Of a DNA stretch of 64,000 bases, positions 60,065 to 64,000 are shown piece by piece (positions within the stretch are counted from its first letter, which is position 1; each line of letters opens with the position of its first letter). A model generated the notes under the pieces. That model was not told where the DNA came from. It saw only the letters and a program-made list of their open reading frames with translations, and ran no database searches. Location: contig NZ_JAPKFL010000028.1 of assembly GCF_026262575.1 (NCBI RefSeq), forward strand, positions 1 through 64,000, read 5' to 3'. The position numbers were made by a program, and so were the translations under genes. This DNA is from Streptomyces marinisediminis. GTDB lineage: Bacteria > Actinomycetota > Actinomycetes > Streptomycetales > Streptomycetaceae.

Positions 60065-61092
60065 CCGCCCCGACCGCCCCGACCGCACCCGTGAAGAACC
60101 TGCTCGACCCCGGCTTCGAGCTGACCCTGCGTCCGATGCGGTACCCGGAGTTCTACGACCGCTACCGCGACGCGATCAAGAACACCTGGACGGTGGAGGA
60201 GGTCGACCTGCACTCCGACGTCACCGACCTGGCCACGCTCTCCCCAGGCGAACAGCACCTCATCGGCCGCCTGGTGGCCTTCTTCGCCACCGGGGACTCG
60301 ATCGTGGCGAACAACCTGGTGCTCACCCTCTACCGGCACGTCAACTCGCCCGAGGCCCGCCTGTACCTGTCGCGGCAGCTCTTCGAGGAGGCCGTGCACG
60401 TCCAGTTCTACCTGACGCTGCTGGACACCTACCTGCCCGACCCGGACGAGCGCGCGCAGGCGTTCGCGGCCGTGGAGAACATCCCCTCCATCCGGGAGAA
60501 GGCGCGGTTCTGCTTCCGCTGGATGGACTCCGTGGAGGACCTGGACGCCCTGCGCACCAAGGCCGACCGGCGGCGCTTCCTGCTCAACCTCATCTGCTTC
60601 GCGGCGTGCATCGAGGGCCTGTTCTTCTACGGCGCCTTCGCCTACGTCTACTGGTTCCGCTCGCGCGGTCTGCTGCACGGCCTGGCCACCGGCACCAACT
60701 GGGTGTTCCGCGACGAGAGCTGCCACATGGACTTCGCCTTCCACGTAGTCGACACCGTCCGCGCCGAGGAGCCGGACCTCTTCGACGAGGAGCTGGGCCG
60801 TGAGGTGACGGCCATGCTCCGCGAGGCGGTCGACGCCGAGCTCCGGTTCGCCCGCGACCTGTGCGGCGAGGGACTGCCGGGCATGAACACCGAGTCGATG
60901 CGCGCCTACCTGGAGTGCGTCGCCGACCAGCGCCTGGCCCGGCTGGGTCTGGACCCGGTGTTCGGCTCGGCGAACCCCTTCCCCTTCATGGACCTCCAGG
61001 ACGTCCAGGAGCTGACGAACTTCTTCGAACGCCGCCCGTCGGCGTACCAGGTGGCCGTCGAGGGCACCGTCTCCTTCGACGACGAGTTCTGA
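60061..61092 (+). CDS. nrdB: Ribonucleotide reductase class Ia, small subunit
   Basis: A 343-residue ferritin-fold R2. Iron ligands are in FFATGDSIVANN (Asp), LFEEAVHVQFY (Glu, His), ACIEGLFF (Glu) and FRDESCHMDF (Glu, His). The radical tyrosine is the last residue of EAVHVQFY, four residues past the ligand His, as in class Ia. The C-terminal YQVAVEGTVSFDDEF would dock on NrdA. Its GTG overlaps the nrdA stop. The regulatory gene nrdS, which I recall after nrdAB in S. coelicolor, is not present here. Confidence 0.94.
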   Translation: MTAPTAPTAPVKNLLDPGFELTLRPMRYPEFYDRYRDAIKNTWTVEEVDLHSDVTDLATLSPGEQHLIGRLVAFFATGDSIVANNLVLTLYRHVNSPEARLYLSRQLFEEAVHVQFYLTLLDTYLPDPDERAQAFAAVENIPSIREKARFCFRWMDSVEDLDALRTKADRRRFLLNLICFAACIEGLFFYGAFAYVYWFRSRGLLHGLATGTNWVFRDESCHMDFAFHVVDTVRAEEPDLFDEELGREVTAMLREAVDAELRFARDLCGEGLPGMNTESMRAYLECVADQRLARLGLDPVFGSANPFPFMDLQDVQELTNFFERRPSAYQVAVEGTVSFDDEF

Positions 61093-61109
61093 CCCGCTCC
61101 CGCACCTCG

Positions 61110-61142
61110 GCCGGGGCGGCCGCACCACGCGTCCGCCCCGGC
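61110..61142. terminator. 10-bp hairpin terminator of nrdAB
   Basis: A perfect 10-bp inverted repeat (GCCGGGGCGG / CCGCCCCGGC) with a 13-base loop, 18 bases past nrdB. Confidence 0.6.
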
Positions 61143-61307
61143 GCCCACCCGGCAGAGTCCCGCTGCCCCCGGCCGCCCCGCCACCTGCTCCGGCTACTCC
61201 GGCGCGCAGGCCACGGACCGCGCGATGCCGTCGGGCATTTCCCCCTCCACGCTTCGCTGATAGCGAAAACTGCAACGGGGACGTAGTTCTTTCTTCAAGG
61301 TGCAGCC

Positions 61308-61946
61308 ATGCACCCGAAGCGAAGTCGCGGACGATCCAGCTACGCCCACCCTAGACGGCGACCACGCCTGCCAAGGCGGCGGACGACACAAGAAAATATC
61401 AGGCGCGCAGGTGAAGGTAGGGGGACCGTCTGGATCAACAACATTTCCGTAGGAATCAGTGCTCTCATCGCAATTCCGGCTCTGATCCTAGCCCTATTGG
61501 CGTACGCAGACACGAAGCAACAAGAGAAAGAAGCGAACATCAAGGAGGCGGCACAATTTAGCTGGGCCATAACTTCGACTCCCAATAAGGCAGATCAGCA
61601 GCTCGAGCTTGAAAATCGGAGCCTGCGACCTATTTACGATACCACCACCGAACAAGAGGAATACTACCCCGGGCACCCACCCTTCGTCACTTTGGCGCAA
61701 ACTATACAACCCTGCACCCGAGTAACCTTAAGAATCTCCACTTCGCAAGCTCAACTCCTAGCGAGAGAAGGTTTCCTGGTTTTTCGCGACTCTCTCAATA
61801 ACTGGTGGCGTACCGGTTACGGAGGAGGGTTGTCCGGAATAGACCGCCCAAAATGGGCAGTGTCGCGCTACCAGCGTTGGGTGACCGACACCCCACGTCT
61901 GCCGCTCGTGGCTGCGCAAACCGAGGAACTATCGAACTGCGGATGA
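61308..61946 (+). CDS. AT-richer single-pass membrane protein of unknown function
   Basis: A 212-residue protein. An Arg-rich N terminus is followed by a membrane helix at about 46-67 (SVGISALIAIPALILALLAY), a short coil (TKQQEKEANIKEAA), then a ~130-residue folded domain with cysteines in TIQPCTRVTLRIS and at the C terminus (ELSNCG). Codon use is clearly less GC-rich than all neighbours and includes a TTA (61728-61730, codon 141), so the gene is probably acquired and bldA-dependent. The exact start is uncertain; the ATG is preceded by AAGG. It ends five bases before the left inverted repeat of the IS element. Confidence 0.7.
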   Translation: MHPKRSRGRSSYAHPRRRPRLPRRRTTQENIRRAGEGRGTVWINNISVGISALIAIPALILALLAYADTKQQEKEANIKEAAQFSWAITSTPNKADQQLELENRSLRPIYDTTTEQEEYYPGHPPFVTLAQTIQPCTRVTLRISTSQAQLLAREGFLVFRDSLNNWWRTGYGGGLSGIDRPKWAVSRYQRWVTDTPRLPLVAAQTEELSNCG

Positions 61947-61950
61947 GTGT

Positions 61951-61974
61951 GAGAAATTGTCAAGAGCTGTGGAT
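61951..61974. repeat. Left terminal inverted repeat candidate
   Basis: It reads inward from the left and shares the run CTGTGGAT plus most outer positions with the inward reading of 63962-63985; mismatches at positions 4, 8, 9, 13 and 16. Confidence 0.6.
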
Positions 61975-61988
61975 TGGGCCGTTGACGT

Positions 61989-62546
61989 CTACCGCTGTTC
62001 CCACTCGGTCCGGGTGAGTTCGTACTCGACTTCACCATGTTCGGAGCCCTCGATGGCCTCCGGCCAGTCCCCGGTGAAGTTCCGGACGAAGGACAGGCCG
62101 GACTTCTCCATGACGCGGCGGGAACGGGTGTTGACGGCCATCGTGTTCGCCGTGACCCGCTCGACTTCCAGGTCTGTGAACCCCTTGTGGATCAGGGTCT
62201 GGGCCCCCTCAGTGGCATAGCCGCGCCCCCATGCCGCCCGGTTCAACCGGTAGCCGAGTTCGACCACGGCGGGGCTGTGCTCCTCCAGCGGCCGGAACTC
62301 GAACCACCCCAGGAAGGTGTCGGTGGCCTTCTCCTGCGCGGCCCAGTAGCCGCGGGTCCTCCAGCACGGGTAGTCGTGCATCAGTCGCGGCAGGACCCTC
62401 GTCTCGATCGCCTCGCGGCTGGTGGGACGGCCTCCGTTGATGAAGCGCATGACCTCGGGGTCGTTGCCCAGGGCGAGCAGGTGGTCGGTGTCGGCCGTCG
62501 TGAACGCGCGCAGGACGAGCCGGTCGGTCTCCAGGAAGTTGGACAT
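61989..62546 (-). CDS. RimJ/RimL-type GNAT acetyltransferase (IS passenger)
   Basis: A 185-residue N-acetyltransferase. NFLETDRLVLRAFTTADTDH is the typical RimL-like start, GWFEFRPLEEHSPAVVELGY the central strands, AAWGRGYATEGAQTLI the acetyl-CoA loop (R-G-x-A-T-E) and VMEKSGLSFVRNF the C-terminal signature. It lies 68 bases downstream of the transposase on the same strand, between the presumed element ends. It may act on small molecules, tRNA or protein N termini; nothing indicates a specific target. Confidence 0.85.
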   Translation of the reverse strand: MSNFLETDRLVLRAFTTADTDHLLALGNDPEVMRFINGGRPTSREAIETRVLPRLMHDYPCWRTRGYWAAQEKATDTFLGWFEFRPLEEHSPAVVELGYRLNRAAWGRGYATEGAQTLIHKGFTDLEVERVTANTMAVNTRSRRVMEKSGLSFVRNFTGDWPEAIEGSEHGEVEYELTRTEWEQR

Positions 62547-62614
62547 GCCGCGATCTTCGCCACGGGCTGGCCGGGCCTGCCACCGGTTTTCCGGCCGACG
62601 GATGTCGGTGGTGA

Positions 62615-63871
62615 TCATGCCGCGCGGTCGGCGGATCGCTCGATGAGGATGCCCCGCTCGAAGCGGGCCCCGGCCCGGACCAGTGCCACGAGGTGGGGCG
62701 CGTTCACGGCTCGCCACCGCTGCTGGGCGGACTCCACCAGCTTGAAGACCATGGCCAAGGCGGCGGCCGCGCTGCCGGCGCCCTTCGTGACCTTCGTGCG
62801 GAGCCGGACCGTTGCGAAGGTGGACTCGATGGGGTTCGTGGTGCGCAGGTGGATCCAGTGCTCGGCAGGGAAGTCGTAGAACGCGAGCAGTTCGTCCGTG
62901 TCGTCGGTGATCTTCTTGACGGCTTTGGGGAACTTCGCCCCGTAGGCCCTCTCAAACGCGGCGACGGCCTTGATCGCGTGGTCGCGGTCCTCGGCGTTGT
63001 AGATCTCCCGCAGGGCCTTCTTCGCCCCGGGCTGAGCGGACTTCGGCAGGGCGTTCGCAACGTTGGCGATCTTGTGAACCCAGCACCTCTGATGGCGGGC
63101 CTCGGGGAAGACCTCGGTCAGAGCCTTCCAGAAGCCGAGTGCGCCGTCGCCGACCGCCAGCACAGGGGCGCGCATCCCGCGCCGCTGGCAGTCGCGCAGC
63201 AGGTCGGCCCATGAGTCGGCCGATTCGCGGTAGCCGTCGCTCATGGCGATCAGCTCCTTGGTGCCGTCCGCGCGCACGCCCATCAGTACGAGCACGCACG
63301 ATCTCGTCTCCCGCAGGCGTATGCGCAGGTAAATGCCGTCGGCCCACACGTAGACGTAGTCGCTGCCGGATAAATCGCGCTCGCCGAACGCTCGGTGATC
63401 CGCCTGCCACTGCTGACTGAGCCGGGTGACCGTCGCCGGTGACAGGCCCGCCGAGCTGCCAAGGAACTGCTCCAGCGCGGGCACGAAGTCGCCCGAGGAC
63501 AGACCGTGCAGGTAGAGCAACGGCAGCACCTCGCTGATCTTCGGCGACTTGCGGCACCAGGGCGGGAGAATCGCTGAAGAGAACCGCTTGCGCTCACCCC
63601 TTGCCTCATCGATGCGCTTGTCGTTGACGCGCGGGGCCCGCACCTCGACGGCTCCCGCGACGGTGGTGACCTTCCTCGGCTGGTGGCGACCGTTGCGAAC
63701 CACGAGCCGGCGCCCCCGCTCGTCCTTCTCGTGCGCCAACTCTGCTATATAGGCGTCGACTTCGGCCTCCAGTGCCGCGGCCAGCATCCGCTTCGCGCCC
63801 TCCCGGACGATCTCGTCGATCAAGGAGGAGCCGTTGGCGGTGGTGCCGTCGTCGTTCACTACGCTGAGCAC
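62615..63871 (-). CDS. IS256-family (mutator-type) transposase
   Basis: A 418-residue DDE transposase, full length and without frameshift. The catalytic residues are Asp in YVWADGIYLRIRL, Asp in AVGDGALGFWKAL and Glu in TTNPIESTFATVRLRT. RHQRCWVHKIANV is the C/H motif of the family (C-x2-H). The N-terminal part (DEIVREGAKRMLAAALEAEV) carries the DNA-binding helix. GTG start. An intact gene suggests a recent arrival or an active element. Confidence 0.92.
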   Translation of the reverse strand: MLSVVNDDGTTANGSSLIDEIVREGAKRMLAAALEAEVDAYIAELAHEKDERGRRLVVRNGRHQPRKVTTVAGAVEVRAPRVNDKRIDEARGERKRFSSAILPPWCRKSPKISEVLPLLYLHGLSSGDFVPALEQFLGSSAGLSPATVTRLSQQWQADHRAFGERDLSGSDYVYVWADGIYLRIRLRETRSCVLVLMGVRADGTKELIAMSDGYRESADSWADLLRDCQRRGMRAPVLAVGDGALGFWKALTEVFPEARHQRCWVHKIANVANALPKSAQPGAKKALREIYNAEDRDHAIKAVAAFERAYGAKFPKAVKKITDDTDELLAFYDFPAEHWIHLRTTNPIESTFATVRLRTKVTKGAGSAAAALAMVFKLVESAQQRWRAVNAPHLVALVRAGARFERGILIERSADRAA

Positions 63872-63961
63872 GGACGTGCCTTCCCGGCCGACGCTGCAAC
63901 GTCGGCCTTGCTCGGTGACCTATCGATCAATCACCCGGGAAGGTACGTCCTCCCGGGGCTG

Positions 63962-63985
63962 ATCCACAGGTCCTGAGCATTGCTC
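63962..63985. repeat. Right terminal inverted repeat candidate
   Basis: Located about 90 bases upstream of the transposase start; the partner of 61951-61974. Confidence 0.6.
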
Positions 63986-64000
63986 CGAGTCCCGTTTCGC

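Larger units (their letters stand above)
61951..63985 (-). mobile_element. IS256-type element enclosing a GNAT gene
   Basis: Bounded by 24-base imperfect inverted repeats (61951-61974 and 63962-63985, 19 of 24 positions alike). It contains the transposase and, downstream of it on the same strand, a GNAT acetyltransferase whose stop lies 15 bases inside the left repeat. No clear target-site duplication was found in the flanking nine bases, so the left boundary is provisional. Confidence 0.55.

Noticed and set aside
61951..63985. Target-site duplication of the IS element
   Set aside because: The nine bases outside each inverted repeat do not match, so no duplication is claimed.
1..64000. CRISPR arrays or rRNA genes
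   Set aside because: No regularly spaced repeats and no rRNA-like sequence; the only short tandem arrays are the 18-bp and 27-bp repeats reported.

Overview
The window looks like chromosomal DNA of a Streptomyces or a close relative. It is very GC-rich with strongly GC-biased third codon positions. It carries a tRNA-Leu with anticodon TAA (the bldA tRNA), a mycothiol-type isomerase family member, several genes whose -10 box sits 6-7 bases before the start codon (leaderless mRNAs), and an ordinary streptomycete gene set. Gene order from the acyl-CoA dehydrogenase through purE/purK, the SigB-type sigma factor, the hut genes, cystathionine beta-synthase, bldA, the MacB-type ABC exporter and ndh is what I recall for the conserved Streptomyces core. 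That synteny is from memory and was not searched.

Layout. 1-585: the 3' end of a protein-isoaspartate-methyltransferase-like gene of the kind found in RiPP clusters, cut by the window edge. 975-5015: acyl-CoA dehydrogenase, UDP-glucose dehydrogenase, a VOC protein and a small membrane protein. 5029-7561: three small minus-strand genes divergent from a TPR-type regulator that carries a TTA codon. 7818-13073: cell-envelope genes (two LytR-CpsA-Psr ligases, a GT2 glycosyltransferase, a lipoprotein) plus a thioesterase. 13170-18525: dipeptidase-purE-purK, gtrA and a two-component system. 18937-24774: POT transporter, a sigma factor with its RsbW-like and STAS partners, an FN3 lipoprotein and a DinB/MDMPI protein. 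24902-30661: the hut operon (hutU, an M20 amidohydrolase, hutF, hutI) behind a promoter that contains a perfect dyad. 31165-34948: membrane protein, thiolase, Bax-inhibitor-like protein.

35159-38768 holds the least explained module: a STAND-like P-loop ATPase followed by a membrane-anchored type I periplasmic-binding-fold protein with no ABC permease nearby. 38882-44143 holds small genes, an RpiR regulator, cystathionine beta-synthase and an SGNH hydrolase. 44356-47356 is a second regulatory cluster (zinc-ribbon protein, HATPase, TPR regulator, GNAT) paralogous in style to the one at 5-7.5 kb. bldA (47715-47797) follows, then a MacB-like exporter, a repeat-flanked secreted protein and ndh with a distant Rex-like operator.

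54599-57264 is a sulfane-sulfur module: a CstR-like repressor, a TSUP exporter and a CstB-like persulfide dioxygenase-rhodanese fusion. Near-identical palindromes precede both the repressor and the dioxygenase. 57445-61092 is a class Ia ribonucleotide reductase operon (nrdAB) behind a cobalamin riboswitch. The right end is accessory DNA: an AT-richer membrane protein with a TTA codon, then an IS256-type element whose 24-bp imperfect inverted repeats (61951-61974 and 63962-63985) appear to enclose a GNAT acetyltransferase as well as the transposase.
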